Below, in pieces: positions 1 to 8,142 of a stretch of DNA of 64,000 nucleotides. The notes under the pieces were generated by a model, which saw nothing but the letters and a program-made list of their open reading frames with translations, searched no databases and was not told where the DNA came from. Made by a program: the position numbers and the translations under genes. Location of the stretch: contig JBHIWH010000002.1 of NCBI GenBank assembly GCA_041987545.1, forward strand, positions 372,001 through 436,000, in the 5' to 3' direction. How positions within the stretch are numbered: position 1 is the first letter of the stretch; every line of letters begins with the position of its first letter. The stretch is from JAJRXR01 sp041987545 (GTDB lineage: Bacteria; Planctomycetota; Phycisphaerae; Phycisphaerales; UBA1924).

Positions 1-696
1 GACCTCCACGAACGCGGGGGGCGCCGGGTCGGAATCGCCGACGTCGATTCGCAGCTCCCACGCGCGGCGGGCCGCCTCGGCCAGCCGCTCGGCCAACTCG
101 TCGAGCGGGATCGCGGCCACGTGGTTGTCCTTGATCAGGACCGCGTCGTGCAGGCCCAGGCGGTGCGACGTCCCGCCGCCGCAGCGGACGGCGTACTTCT
201 CCAGCACGCGGAGCCCGGGCGTGGTCTTGCGTGTGTCGCAGAGCGTCGCGGGCGAGGCGTCAGGGATGCGGGCGGCGTACCCCGCCGTCAACGTCGCGAT
301 GCCCGAGAGGCGGGCGACAAGGTTGAGCAGTGTCCGCTCGACCGTGACGATGGCACGCGAGGAGCCCGTGAGCACGGCCAGCGTGCCGCCCGGCTCGATC
401 CGGTCGCCGTCGGCCGCGTGTGGCGTGATCTCGACCAGGCCCTCAACGCCAAAGGCCTTGAGCAGGTCGGGGACGACCGCAAGGCCCGCGGACACGCCCT
501 GCTCCCGGGCGACGAGCCGGGCGGTCGTGGTCGCGTCCGGCTCGAGCATGACGGCGGCGGTCAGGTCCTGGCCCGCCGGGCCCAGGTCCTCGTCGCGGGC
601 CAGCTCCAGCAGGCGGCGGACCAGTCCCGTGGCCGCGAGCCGCGCGTACATCTCGGGCGGGGGGAGGCGGGAGGTGTCCTGATCGCGTCGGGCCAT
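1..696 (-). CDS. nadC: Nicotinate-nucleotide pyrophosphorylase (quinolinate phosphoribosyltransferase), 3' end outside window
   Basis: NadC converts quinolinate and PRPP to nicotinate mononucleotide, CO2 and PPi in de novo NAD synthesis in the cytosol. The minus strand reads 232 codons from ATG at 696 to the window edge without a stop. The family signature DTRKTTPGLRVLEKYAVRCG is present, followed by a GGGTSHR stretch and LHDAVLIKDNHVA, which build the active site. The N-terminal half also matches the family order (ELARDEDLG, LNLVARLSGIAT). The gene is divergent from fabI. No Shine-Dalgarno sequence precedes the ATG; a TAGCAT hexamer lies 8 bases upstream, as for a leaderless transcript. The identification is firm, but the C-terminal part cannot be assessed. 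Confidence 0.95.
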   Translation of the reverse strand, partial: MARRDQDTSRLPPPEMYARLAATGLVRRLLELARDEDLGPAGQDLTAAVMLEPDATTTARLVAREQGVSAGLAVVPDLLKAFGVEGLVEITPHAADGDRIEPGGTLAVLTGSSRAIVTVERTLLNLVARLSGIATLTAGYAARIPDASPATLCDTRKTTPGLRVLEKYAVRCGGGTSHRLGLHDAVLIKDNHVAAIPLDELAERLAEAARRAWELRIDVGDSDPAPPAFVEV

Positions 697-704
697 CGCC
701 CGGG

Positions 705-714
705 ATGCTAGGGT
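705..714. promoter_or_regulatory. Back-to-back -10 hexamers for nadC (minus) and fabI (plus)
   Basis: On the minus strand TAGCAT occupies 705-710 and ends 8 bases before the nadC ATG. On the plus strand TAGGGT occupies 709-714, about 90 bases before the fabI ATG, so the two overlap. No clear -35 box is visible for either. Prediction from sequence only. Confidence 0.45.
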
Positions 715-804
715 TTTCCCTGTTCCCCGGGCCCAGGGTGGCCGGGCGTGTTGGCGGGAGGGCTGGAAGCCCTCCCCTCCGAGATGCGGCAGGAGGACAT
801 CGGC

Positions 805-1590
805 ATGGGACTGCTCGACGGGAAGATCGGCCTGGTCACCGGGATCGCCAACGACCGCTCCTACGCCTGGCACATCGCCAAGGGCCTGACCGAGCAGGGC
901 GCCACCTGCGCCTACGCCCACCTGCCCGGCGAGAAGAACGAGCGCCGGACCGCCAAGGCCGTCGAGAAACTGGGCGTCTCCGACCCCTGGCTTCACCCCT
1001 TTGACGCGGGCTCGGACGCGGACATGGACACGCTCTTCGAGGCGTACGCGTCCAAGCACGAGCGGCTGGACTTCATCATCCACTCGATCGCCTTCGCCGA
1101 GCGCGAGTGGCTGGCGGCGGGCAAGTTCATCGAGACGCCCCGCGAGGCGTACCTCCAGGCGATCGACATCTCGGCGTACACCCTGGCCGCGATGGCCAGG
1201 CGGGGACGCGAGCAGATGCGGGCCTCCGGCGGCGGCTCGATCATGGCGATGAGCTACTACGGCGGGGAGAAGGTCGTCCCCGGGTACAACGTCATGGGCG
1301 TCGCCAAGGCCGCCCTCGAGTGCACGGCCAGGTACCTGGCGGCGGAGCTCGGCGAGGACAACATCCGCGTCAACGTCATCTCGGGCGGGTACCTGCGGAC
1401 GCTGGCCTCGTCGGCCGTCGGCGGGACGGACACGATGGACGAGATGGCCCTCCGCAAGGCGCCCCTCCGCCGCGGCGTGGAGGGCGACGACGTGGGCGGG
1501 ACGGCGGTCTACCTCGCCAGCCCCCTGTCCAAGGGCGTCACCGGCGAGACGATTTACGTCGATTGCGGCGTGAACACGATCGGCGTCTGA
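805..1590 (+). CDS. fabI: Enoyl-[acyl-carrier-protein] reductase (NADH), FabI
   Basis: FabI catalyses the last reduction of each fatty-acid elongation cycle (enoyl-ACP to acyl-ACP). The protein has 261 aa, the usual FabI length. The nucleotide-binding segment TGIANDRSYAWHIA is at residues 12-25. The active-site segment MSYYGGEKVVPGYNVMGVAK holds Tyr151, Tyr161 and Lys168 in the FabI-specific Y-x6-K spacing, and NVISGGYLRTLAS follows. The start was set at 805 because AGGAGG (791-796) sits 8 bases upstream; upstream in-frame ATGs at 748 and 784 lack this. It is divergent from nadC. No terminator is obvious after the stop. Confidence 0.96.
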   Translation: MGLLDGKIGLVTGIANDRSYAWHIAKGLTEQGATCAYAHLPGEKNERRTAKAVEKLGVSDPWLHPFDAGSDADMDTLFEAYASKHERLDFIIHSIAFAEREWLAAGKFIETPREAYLQAIDISAYTLAAMARRGREQMRASGGGSIMAMSYYGGEKVVPGYNVMGVAKAALECTARYLAAELGEDNIRVNVISGGYLRTLASSAVGGTDTMDEMALRKAPLRRGVEGDDVGGTAVYLASPLSKGVTGETIYVDCGVNTIGV

Positions 1591-1676
1591 TTTCGTTATC
1601 CCCCTACATCTTGTGGCCTTCGGGCCGATAACTACGATGTGTCGTTGATTCTGGCGATGGCCCCCTATGGAGGCCG

Positions 1677-1970
1677 ATGTCAGGGGCGATGACCGGCGCC
1701 ATCAACAACGTCGCCGCCAGCTCCGTCGCGGGCGCCCCGCAGCAGACGCGGTCCGCCGCCAAGGAGAACCGGAAGGCGGACGAGACGGACGAACGCCGCA
1801 AGCGCGTGCGCGACGAGTTCAGGAAGAGCGTGGACGAGGCGCTCGAGGCGGACGCGGTGCGCAGCGTCAAGGACCCGACGCAGGAAGAATCCCGCGAGGA
1901 CCGCGAGGAGCACGACGTCGGGTACCACAAGAAGGACGGGGACGGGAAGCGGCTCGACCTGAGCGCGTAG
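1677..1970 (+). CDS. Small hydrophilic protein of unknown function
   Basis: The 97-residue protein has an Ala/Ser-rich N-terminus (residues 1-25) and a strongly charged, probably helical remainder full of Glu, Asp, Arg and Lys (for example KADETDERRKRVRDEFRKSV). It has no signal peptide, membrane segment or cysteine. GGAGG (1669-1673) lies only 3 bases before the ATG, which is a tight spacing; the next in-frame ATG at 1689 is an alternative start. It ends 36 bases before a bidirectional terminator that it shares with the convergent sdhCAB operon. I do not recognise the family. The codon pattern and RBS support it as real. Confidence 0.6.
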   Translation: MSGAMTGAINNVAASSVAGAPQQTRSAAKENRKADETDERRKRVRDEFRKSVDEALEADAVRSVKDPTQEESREDREEHDVGYHKKDGDGKRLDLSA

Positions 1971-2005
1971 GCCCCGAGAGAATCGCGGAGACGAACGAGA
2001 AAGAA

Positions 2006-2029
2006 GCCCAGGGATTTCAATCCCTGGGC
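2006..2029. terminator. Bidirectional intrinsic terminator, perfect 10-bp palindrome
   Basis: The arms GCCCAGGGAT and ATCCCTGGGC pair perfectly around a TTCA loop. On the plus strand the hairpin is followed by ATTGTTGTTT, on the minus strand by a T-rich run (TTCTTTCTCG). It lies between the convergent ends of the small gene (stop 1970) and sdhB (stop 2061). A near-identical palindrome lies inside polA at 28885-28908. Confidence 0.8.
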
Positions 2030-2060
2030 ATTGTTGTTTCGCGTGCGTCGTCGTTGGGGA

Positions 2061-2912
2061 TTACTTCCCCCTGAAGAAGCGGGCGAAGGAGCGGAGCGTC
2101 ACCTGTCGCCCGATGGCGGCGATGGACTCTGTCAGCGGGATGCCCTTGGGGCATGCCTTGACGCAGTTCTGCGCGTTGCCGCAGTCGGTCACGCCGCCCG
2201 GTCTCATGAGCTCGTCGAGCCGGTCGGGCTTGAGCTCCTTGCCGGTGTCGTGGTCGTTGAAGAGGCGGGCCTGGCTGATGGCGTGGGCGCCGACGAACGC
2301 GGTGTCCCACTTGGACTCGTCGGGTTCCTGCGTGTACTGGGGGCAGGCCTCGAGGCAGCAGCCGCAGGACATGCACTCGGACATGGCGTAGCGGTCCTGC
2401 TGGCTGGCGGGGTCCTCCTTGGGCCCGGCGCCCAGGTCGTACGTGCCGTCGATGGGGACCCAGGCCTTGACGCGGGTCAGCGCGTGGAAGAGGCGCGCCC
2501 GGTCCACCCAGAGGTCGCGGACGACGGGGAACTTGCTCATGGGCTCGAGGGTGATCGCGTCGCCCTCGGCCGGGGCGTACTCGTCGACCAGGCAAGAGCA
2601 GGACTGGCGGACCTTCCCGTTGATGACCATCGTGCAGGCGCCGCAGACCTCCTCGAGGCACCCCGAGTCCCACACCGGGGGCGTCGTCGTCTTGCCGTCG
2701 GACGTGACCGGGTTCTGGGCGACGTGCTTGAGGGCGGCGATGACGTTCATGCCCGGCTCGACGGGGACCCTGAACGACTCCCAGCGGCTGGGCTTGCCCG
2801 GGCCGTCGCAGCGCTTGATCTTGAGCGTGATCGTGCGCCCCGGGACGGCGCGCTCGCGGTTGGCGCGGCGCCAGGCGGCGGTCGAGTCGTGGGAGTAGGC
2901 GGCGGTGGGCAT
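2061..2912 (-). CDS. sdhB: Succinate dehydrogenase iron-sulfur subunit
   Basis: SdhB carries electrons from the flavin in SdhA to the membrane anchor SdhC (complex II). In this 283-aa protein the [2Fe-2S] cysteines are C85, C90, C93 and C105 (CLEEVCGAC...C). The [4Fe-4S]/[3Fe-4S] ligands are C180, C183, C186, C190 (CMSCGCCLEACPQ) and C244, C250, C254 (CGNAQNCVKACPKGIP). It is the third gene of the operon, 38 bases after the sdhA stop. The start at 2912 was chosen over longer in-frame readings because these only run through sdhA in another frame. The C-terminus ends at a shared terminator. Confidence 0.96.
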   Translation of the reverse strand: MPTAAYSHDSTAAWRRANRERAVPGRTITLKIKRCDGPGKPSRWESFRVPVEPGMNVIAALKHVAQNPVTSDGKTTTPPVWDSGCLEEVCGACTMVINGKVRQSCSCLVDEYAPAEGDAITLEPMSKFPVVRDLWVDRARLFHALTRVKAWVPIDGTYDLGAGPKEDPASQQDRYAMSECMSCGCCLEACPQYTQEPDESKWDTAFVGAHAISQARLFNDHDTGKELKPDRLDELMRPGGVTDCGNAQNCVKACPKGIPLTESIAAIGRQVTLRSFARFFRGK

Positions 2913-2950
2913 GAGCGTGCCTCGGGCTTTCTTCCTGGCGTCCTCGCTGG

Positions 2951-4927
2951 CTAGGTGGCGCTCGCGGGCTCGCGGGCGGTCTTCGCGGGCTTGGAGTCGC
3001 CCGCCTTCTTGCCGTAGGTCCTGGCCCGCGGACGGACGAGCTCGGCCCGGACGGGGTGCAGCTCGAGCGTGTGCGTGCCGTCGGGGTTGTAGCTGGCGAC
3101 CGTGGTCTTCATGAAGTTGTCGTCGTCGCGGTCGGGGAAATCCGTCCGGTAGTGTGAGCCGCGGGACTCGCGGCGGGCGAGGCTGCCCTGGGCGATGACC
3201 TCGGCCAGCGTGATCATGTCCCCCACCGCCCGCGCAAAGCTGAGCGACTGGTTGGTCCACATGGCGCCGTCGGCCAGGCGGACGCCCGCGTACCGCTCGC
3301 GCAGCTCGGCGAGCTTGGCCAGGCACTGCTCCAGCCTCGGGCCCGTCTTGACAACCGTGCAGGCCGCCGTCATCTCGTCGCCCAGCTCCTTGGCGATCGC
3401 GTACGGGTTGTGCGCGACCTCGGTCGGGTCGGCGTTGTCCGAGGCGGTGCCCACCAGGCGGTCGGCCTTGTCCTGCTCGCAATTGACGGCCCGGTCGAAG
3501 ACGGCCTGGTCGATGTCGGAGGTGGGCGACTCGCTCGGCGGGCCCTGCTGGACGTAGTTGACGACCGAGAGGCCGCAGAACAAGCCGTCGAAGATGCACG
3601 AGAGCAGCGCGTTGGCGCCGAGCCGAGTGGCGCCGTGGTACGCGAAGTTGACCTCGCCGAAGGCGTACAAGCCCTCGATGTTGGTCATCATGTTGTTCGG
3701 CGCCCCGTGCTTCATGCCGCGGCCGACCTGGGTGTCCACGGGCGTCACGTCGCCCGGCTTGTGCTCGCCCCAGGCGTGGTCCGGGTGGTACGAGCCCTCG
3801 GTGTAGGTGGTCCACATCCCGCCCATCGAGTAGTGGACGCCGGGGAAGATGCGCATCGGCGTCTTCCGCGGGTCGTCGCCCACGAACTTTTCGTAGATCT
3901 CGATGATGCCGCCGAGCTTGCGGTCGAGCTCCTCGGGGTCCTTGTGCGTCAGGTCGAGGTAGACCTGGTTCTGGCCGGCGACGCCCATGCCCTGATTGAC
4001 GCAGATGTCGAAGATCTCGCGGCTGGCGATATCGCGTGGGACGAGGTTGCCGTAGGCCGGGTACTTCTCCTCGAGAAAGTACAGGCGCTCGGCCTCGGGG
4101 ATGTCGGTGGGCCTCCGGTCGTCGCCCGGCTTGCGCGGGACCCAGACGCGTCCGCCCTCGCCGCGTGCGGACTCGGACATGAGCCTGAGCTTGTCGGCGC
4201 CGGGGATCGCGGTCGGGTGGACCTGGATCATCTCGCCGTTGGCGTACCACGCGCCGGCCTGGTAGCAACGGCTGGCGGCGCCCCCGGTGCAGATGACCGA
4301 GTTGGTGGATTTGCCGAAGACGAGCCCGCAGCCGCCGGTCGCCATGACGACCGCGCCCGCGCGGAACGAGCGGATCTGCATCGTCCGCATGTCTTGGGCG
4401 ACGATGCCGACGCAGCGGCCGCCCTCGTCCAGGATCGGCCAGAGGAACTCCCAGAACTCGTACTTGGTGACCCTGCCCTCGGCCTCGTACCGCCGCGTCT
4501 GCTCGTCCAGGGCGTACAGCAGCTGCTGGCCCGTCGTCGCGCCGGCGAAGTGGGTGCGCTTGAAGAGACTCCCGCCGAAGAGGCGGAGGTCGCGGTTCTG
4601 CTCGGCGGTCCGGTTGAAGGGCACGCCCATCCGGTCGAGCAGGTCGATCACTCGGGGCGCCCAGTTGGCCATCTCAAGCACGGGGTTCTGGTCGGCCAGG
4701 TAATCCCCGCCGTAGATCGTCTCGTCGAAGTGCTGGTACTCGGAGTAGCCCTGCTGGCGGGCGACCTCGTTGCAGGCGTTGATCCCGCCCTGGGCGCACA
4801 CGGAGTGCGACCGCTTGACCGGGACCATGCTGAACAGGTCCACCGGCACGCCCGCCTCGGCGATCCGGACGCTGGCGGCCAGGCCCGCCAGGCCGCCCCC
4901 CACCACGATGACTCGCTCCCTGCTCAT
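2951..4927 (-). CDS. sdhA: Succinate dehydrogenase flavoprotein subunit
   Basis: SdhA oxidises succinate to fumarate with covalently bound FAD. This 658-aa protein begins with the dinucleotide-binding motif VVGGGLAGLAAS. SHSVCAQGGINA contains His41, the expected covalent-FAD histidine. HPTAIP, the active-site SARGEGGRVW and HYSMGG follow, and the capping domain sits at about residues 260-370. The C-terminal domain is the long form with RRESRGSHYRTDFPDRDD. Sequence flavour and operon order (C-A-B) match the Bacillus/Wolinella type with a single cytochrome b anchor. The ATG lies 2 bases after the sdhC stop, so translation is probably coupled. Confidence 0.97.
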   Translation of the reverse strand: MSRERVIVVGGGLAGLAASVRIAEAGVPVDLFSMVPVKRSHSVCAQGGINACNEVARQQGYSEYQHFDETIYGGDYLADQNPVLEMANWAPRVIDLLDRMGVPFNRTAEQNRDLRLFGGSLFKRTHFAGATTGQQLLYALDEQTRRYEAEGRVTKYEFWEFLWPILDEGGRCVGIVAQDMRTMQIRSFRAGAVVMATGGCGLVFGKSTNSVICTGGAASRCYQAGAWYANGEMIQVHPTAIPGADKLRLMSESARGEGGRVWVPRKPGDDRRPTDIPEAERLYFLEEKYPAYGNLVPRDIASREIFDICVNQGMGVAGQNQVYLDLTHKDPEELDRKLGGIIEIYEKFVGDDPRKTPMRIFPGVHYSMGGMWTTYTEGSYHPDHAWGEHKPGDVTPVDTQVGRGMKHGAPNNMMTNIEGLYAFGEVNFAYHGATRLGANALLSCIFDGLFCGLSVVNYVQQGPPSESPTSDIDQAVFDRAVNCEQDKADRLVGTASDNADPTEVAHNPYAIAKELGDEMTAACTVVKTGPRLEQCLAKLAELRERYAGVRLADGAMWTNQSLSFARAVGDMITLAEVIAQGSLARRESRGSHYRTDFPDRDDDNFMKTTVASYNPDGTHTLELHPVRAELVRPRARTYGKKAGDSKPAKTAREPASAT

Positions 4928-4929
4928 GC

Positions 4930-5787
4930 TCAGTCCCGCGTCTCCGTCATGGCCTGCTCGGCGTGCTCGCCCGCGGCCTCGTGCTCGCTGATGATCTCGC
5001 CCGCTCGCTCCTCGCCGTAGTGTTCGATGAGCATCCGCTCCTCGATGCCCCTCGCCTCGTCGCGGTCGGTGATCAGGAAGCCGATCAGAGACCCCCAGCC
5101 GGCGAGCATGAGGCCCGCGCCAAGGGCGGCGCAGACGGCGCCCCACCGCTTCTGGGAGGCCTCGGACACGGTCAGGCCCCAGGTGATCGCCGCGGTCCAC
5201 AGCCCGTTGGCGAAGTGGAACACCAGGCTCGTCACCCCGACAAAGTAAAGCAGCGAGACGACCACGCCCCCGGCCGTGACCGAGGTGGTCGAACCCCGCA
5301 GCGCGTCGGCCAGCGTCGAGGCCGCGAAGTGATGGCTCCACTGCGCGCCGCCGGGGACCAGGAAGCTCCAGCCCCAGCGCAGCGTCGCGACGTGGTAGAA
5401 GATGAAGACGATCCCGAGGTACCCGGTCCACCGCTGCAGCGTGTACCGCCAGTTGTCGCGGTAGGCGTACATCCGGACGTTGGGCTTGCCGGACAGGGCG
5501 TACACGAGCCCGAGGACCGAGTGGAAGCCGATGGAGAGCCAGAGGGTGATCTCGATGAGGATCAGCCCGGGCATGTTGTTGATCCAGGAGACCTCGTGCT
5601 GGAACGTCTCGACGCCCCTGGCCAGGCCCTCGGCCTGGGCGCGCGAGTTGATCGCGCCCCAGAGGACGGAGGAGTTGGTCGTCAGGTGGAAGATCAGGAA
5701 GACGCCGATCGGCAGGATGCCGGTCAGGGAATGCAGGCGCCTGAGCAGGAGGTGATGTCGATGCAGCAAGCCGGCGTTGTCGGGCAC
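4930..5787 (-). CDS. sdhC: Succinate dehydrogenase cytochrome b subunit (single-anchor type)
   Basis: This is the membrane anchor of complex II; it probably binds haem b and passes electrons to quinone. The 285-aa protein has about five hydrophobic helices, as in B. subtilis SdhC, with histidines near membrane faces (HSLTGILP, FHLTTN, FHSVLGL, FIFYHVATL, LVFHFANGL) as candidate haem ligands. No sdhD follows, which fits the single-subunit anchor. The C-terminal tail after about residue 240 is acidic (ISEHEAAGEHAEQAMTE) and longer than needed for the anchor. The start is GTG at 5787, with AAGGAG (minus strand, 5795-5800) 7 bases upstream. First gene of sdhCAB. Confidence 0.93.
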   Translation of the reverse strand: MPDNAGLLHRHHLLLRRLHSLTGILPIGVFLIFHLTTNSSVLWGAINSRAQAEGLARGVETFQHEVSWINNMPGLILIEITLWLSIGFHSVLGLVYALSGKPNVRMYAYRDNWRYTLQRWTGYLGIVFIFYHVATLRWGWSFLVPGGAQWSHHFAASTLADALRGSTTSVTAGGVVVSLLYFVGVTSLVFHFANGLWTAAITWGLTVSEASQKRWGAVCAALGAGLMLAGWGSLIGFLITDRDEARGIEERMLIEHYGEERAGEIISEHEAAGEHAEQAMTETRD

Positions 5788-5812
5788 CGGGCGGCTCCTT
5801 GAACGTCCCGTG

Positions 5813-5818
5813 ATCCTA
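5813..5818 (-). promoter_or_regulatory. -10 hexamer TAGGAT upstream of sdhCAB
   Basis: TAGGAT on the minus strand lies 25 bases before the GTG of sdhC, leaving a short leader that contains AAGGAG. The same hexamer precedes the neighbouring DUF1844 gene. No convincing -35 box is seen. Confidence 0.4.
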
Positions 5819-5842
5819 AGCGAACCAGACCTTAGCCGCCCC

Positions 5843-6304
5843 TCAGCCCTGCGGGGGCGGGGGCGGCGGGGCGCCCTGGGCCGCCTCGGGGCTCAGCCGT
5901 CCCTCGGCCGCGGCCTGCTCGACCGCCTTGGCGACCTCCACGAACTGCATCCGCAGCTCGTTGAGGATGCCGGTGAGGGACTTGGACTCCTCGTCGGTCA
6001 GGTTGCCCTTGGTCTTCTCGTCGAGGACGCCGAGCATGTCGATGTGCACCTTGGCCACGTCGAGGGCGACCATCGCCTTGCCGGTCTGGGGGTCGGGGAA
6101 GGCGCCCATGTACATCAGGGCCTGGGTCGCCATGAGGCGGAGCATGTCGTCGAAGGTGACCTTCTCGGGCAAGCCACCGGCGCCCTCGGACCCGCCCTCG
6201 GCCTTCTTCGCGGCCTCCTGGGAGGCCAGCTTCTCTTTCTCCTGGCGGGCGGCCGACTTCCAGTCGTCGTCCACGATAATCTTGGGCTGCTCCGGATCGG
6301 ACAT
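5843..6304 (-). CDS. DUF1844 family protein
   Basis: This 153-aa cytosolic protein is of unknown function. Residues 50-110 (VTFDDMLRLMATQALMYMGAFPDPQTG ... KVHIDMLGVLDEKTKGNLTDEE, broken here) match the DUF1844 pattern of a short helical core that is widespread in planctomycetes and deltaproteobacteria. The N-terminal 45 residues are charged and the C-terminus is a proline run (PPPPPPQG). The start at 6304 has AAGGAGG 4-10 bases upstream; the in-frame extension to 6379 has no RBS. It lies 55 bases upstream of sdhC and may be co-transcribed with it, although sdhC has its own predicted -10. Confidence 0.85.
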   Translation of the reverse strand: MSDPEQPKIIVDDDWKSAARQEKEKLASQEAAKKAEGGSEGAGGLPEKVTFDDMLRLMATQALMYMGAFPDPQTGKAMVALDVAKVHIDMLGVLDEKTKGNLTDEESKSLTGILNELRMQFVEVAKAVEQAAAEGRLSPEAAQGAPPPPPPQG

Positions 6305-6324
6305 GGGGCCTCCTTGGCTGGGCG

Positions 6325-6330
6325 ATCCTA
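6325..6330 (-). promoter_or_regulatory. -10 hexamer TAGGAT upstream of the DUF1844 gene
   Basis: TAGGAT on the minus strand ends 20 bases before the ATG at 6304; the short leader holds AAGGAGG. It sits in the 73-base divergent gap shared with the plus-strand lipoprotein gene at 6378. Confidence 0.4.
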
Positions 6331-6377
6331 GCGATCGGATCACGCCGGCGAGGGGGCGGACGCGAGGGACCTGCGGC

Positions 6378-7718
6378 ATGACGGATCACACGGCGCGATG
6401 TGCACGGGCGGGCGCCCGGACCTGGCTCTCGGGCGTGGTCGCGCTCGCGTTGACCGCGGCCCTCGGCGGGTGCGGGGGCGGGGGAGGCCTCGGCGGCGGC
6501 GGGCCCAGGCTCAGCCCGGAGGACTTCGCGGCGCCAGCCGCCGAGACCCAGGTCTCGAACACCGAGACGCCGAGCGACGGCGGCGGCCTGACCGGCGGGT
6601 CGCAGATGACTCCCGACGATTGGGCGGCTGTTGACCAGAGCGTCGACCCGCGGGTCGAGCCCCGGACCGTCGCCCCGAGCCGCGCGAGCGGCCCGCGGCT
6701 GATCGCCACGCCCGGCGAGCCCATCCGCGGCTCGGCGAACCCGGACGCGGTCGAGGCGCCCGTGCTCATCAACGCGAAGGTGGGCGACATCAACGGGCGC
6801 CCGATCTACGCCGACGAGTTCCTCGAGCCGATGGCCGACCGCCTCCGCGCCGAGGCGCAGAAGCGGCCGCCGGCGGCGTGGCGGACGTTCGCGCGGGGCG
6901 AGATCCACAACCGGATCGCGGGCGTCCTCCGCGACGAGCTGCTGCGTGCCGAGGCGATCGCGAGCCTGACGCCGGAGCAGAAGCAGGGCCTGCGCGCGTT
7001 CCTGCAGTCCTTCCGCGACGTCAAGGTGCGGCAGAGCGGCGGCTCGAGCGCGGCGGCCGAGCGGCGCTCCCGCGACGAGACCGGCAAGACACTCGACCAG
7101 ACGCTCAAGGAAGAAGAGGAGATCACGCTCATCCGCCTGACCTTCATCCAGGAGATCAACAAGCGGGTGAACGTCAGCTGGCGGGACATCGTCCTCCGGT
7201 ACGAGCAGGACGACGAGAAGTACCGCCCGCCCCCGACCGCCCGCTTCCGCCTGGTCCGCGTGCGGACCGACGAGGCCCAGACGGTCGAGATGATCGGGGC
7301 GGCGATCGAGGGCGGCGAGCCGTTCGAGGAGGTCGCCTCCCGCGACGAGAACACCTGGAACCCGGACGAGGGCGGCCTGCACGAGGCGGTGTACGAGGGC
7401 GAGTACGGCGAGGCCGAGTTCTTCGGCGCCTCGATCCTCAACGAGCAGGCCTGGACCCTCGGCCAGGGCGAGTGGACGGGCCCGTTCGAGCTCGGCAGCT
7501 ACACCTGCTGGCTGAAGCTCGAGGGGATCGAGCAGGACTCGGTGCCGCTGTACGACGCGCAGCTGGGCATCTACACCGAGCTGCTCGCCGAGCGGCAGGA
7601 CGAGGAGCTGCGGCGGTACATCGGGCGCCTGATCGAGCGGGCCCGCGTGACCGACCTGGACGGCATCCGGGAGCGGCTCTTGGAGATCGCGACCGAGCGG
7701 TACGGGCCCCGGGGCTAG
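6378..7718 (+). CDS. Lipoprotein with parvulin/SurA-like peptidyl-prolyl isomerase features
   Basis: This 446-aa exported lipoprotein has a hydrophobic signal (residues 14-30) ending in a lipobox-like LGGC with Cys32, then a Gly-rich linker. VGDINGRPIYADEFLEPMADRL (about residues 134-155, hyphenated in families as the SurA N-domain start) opens a helical region with LRDELLRAEAIASLTPEQ. A parvulin-like segment follows at about 275-390 (ARFRLVRVRTDEAQ, GGEPFEEVASRDE, EGGLHEAVY, LGQGEWTGPFE). It probably acts as a folding factor on the outer face of the cytoplasmic membrane. The start at 6378 has GAGGGA 8-12 bases upstream; the open frame further upstream is antisense to DUF1844. Assignment to the SurA/PpiC group is by pattern only. 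Confidence 0.75.
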   Translation: MTDHTARCARAGARTWLSGVVALALTAALGGCGGGGGLGGGGPRLSPEDFAAPAAETQVSNTETPSDGGGLTGGSQMTPDDWAAVDQSVDPRVEPRTVAPSRASGPRLIATPGEPIRGSANPDAVEAPVLINAKVGDINGRPIYADEFLEPMADRLRAEAQKRPPAAWRTFARGEIHNRIAGVLRDELLRAEAIASLTPEQKQGLRAFLQSFRDVKVRQSGGSSAAAERRSRDETGKTLDQTLKEEEEITLIRLTFIQEINKRVNVSWRDIVLRYEQDDEKYRPPPTARFRLVRVRTDEAQTVEMIGAAIEGGEPFEEVASRDENTWNPDEGGLHEAVYEGEYGEAEFFGASILNEQAWTLGQGEWTGPFELGSYTCWLKLEGIEQDSVPLYDAQLGIYTELLAERQDEELRRYIGRLIERARVTDLDGIRERLLEIATERYGPRG

Positions 7719-7722
7719 CCGC

Positions 7723-8130
7723 GTGCTCGGGGGGCTGCTGCGGGCGATCCGCTCGCGCGGGCCGCTGGGGCGGCGGGGTGAGCGGATCGCCGCCCGGTAC
7801 CTGCGGCGACGCGGCTACCGCGTGCTGGCCCGCAACGTCAGGGCGCCGATGGGCGAGATCGACCTGCTGTGCCAGTCGCCCGACGGGCGGGAGATCGTCG
7901 TCGTCGAGGTCAAGACGCGCCGCGTGGGCGCGGGCGATCACCCGGCGCCCGAGGCCTCGATCACGCGGGCCAAGCGGGCCAAGCTCGTGGCCCTGACGCG
8001 CTGGGCCCGGGCGACGAACCGGTGGCAGGACCGCCCGGTGCGGATCGACAGCGTGGGCGTCAGCATCGACGAGCGCGGCCGCGCACAGGTCCGGCACGTG
8101 CCGAACGCCGTCGGCGCCGACGCGCGGTAG
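7723..8130 (+). CDS. yraN: YraN (UPF0102) family protein, predicted nuclease fold
   Basis: The 135-aa protein has the full YraN layout: an N-terminal helix with GERIAARYLRRRGYRVLARNVR, then GEIDLLC (Glu45, Asp47), and VVVEVKTRR (Glu62, Lys64). This D/E...E-x-K arrangement is the restriction-endonuclease-like core and resembles Holliday-junction resolvases. The family's role is not firmly established. The start is GTG at 7723, four bases after the preceding stop at 7718, so it is probably co-transcribed with the lipoprotein gene. The length is typical of the family (110-135 aa). Confidence 0.88.
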   Translation: MLGGLLRAIRSRGPLGRRGERIAARYLRRRGYRVLARNVRAPMGEIDLLCQSPDGREIVVVEVKTRRVGAGDHPAPEASITRAKRAKLVALTRWARATNRWQDRPVRIDSVGVSIDERGRAQVRHVPNAVGADAR

Positions 8131-8142
8131 CGCCGCGTGTGC

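Noticed and set aside
1601..1660. Possible terminator hairpin after fabI
   Set aside because: The matching short words (TTATC/GATAA, ACATC/GATGT) cross each other rather than nest, and no T-run follows.
3410..5020. Long open frame opposite sdhA and sdhC
   Set aside because: Antisense frames stay open by chance in GC-rich DNA. The translation is Val/Gly/Ala/Asp-rich without any family motif, while the other strand encodes clear sdhA and sdhC.
5928..6377. N-terminal extension of the PPIase-like lipoprotein
   Set aside because: It is antisense to the DUF1844 gene. ATG 6378 begins a proper lipoprotein signal.
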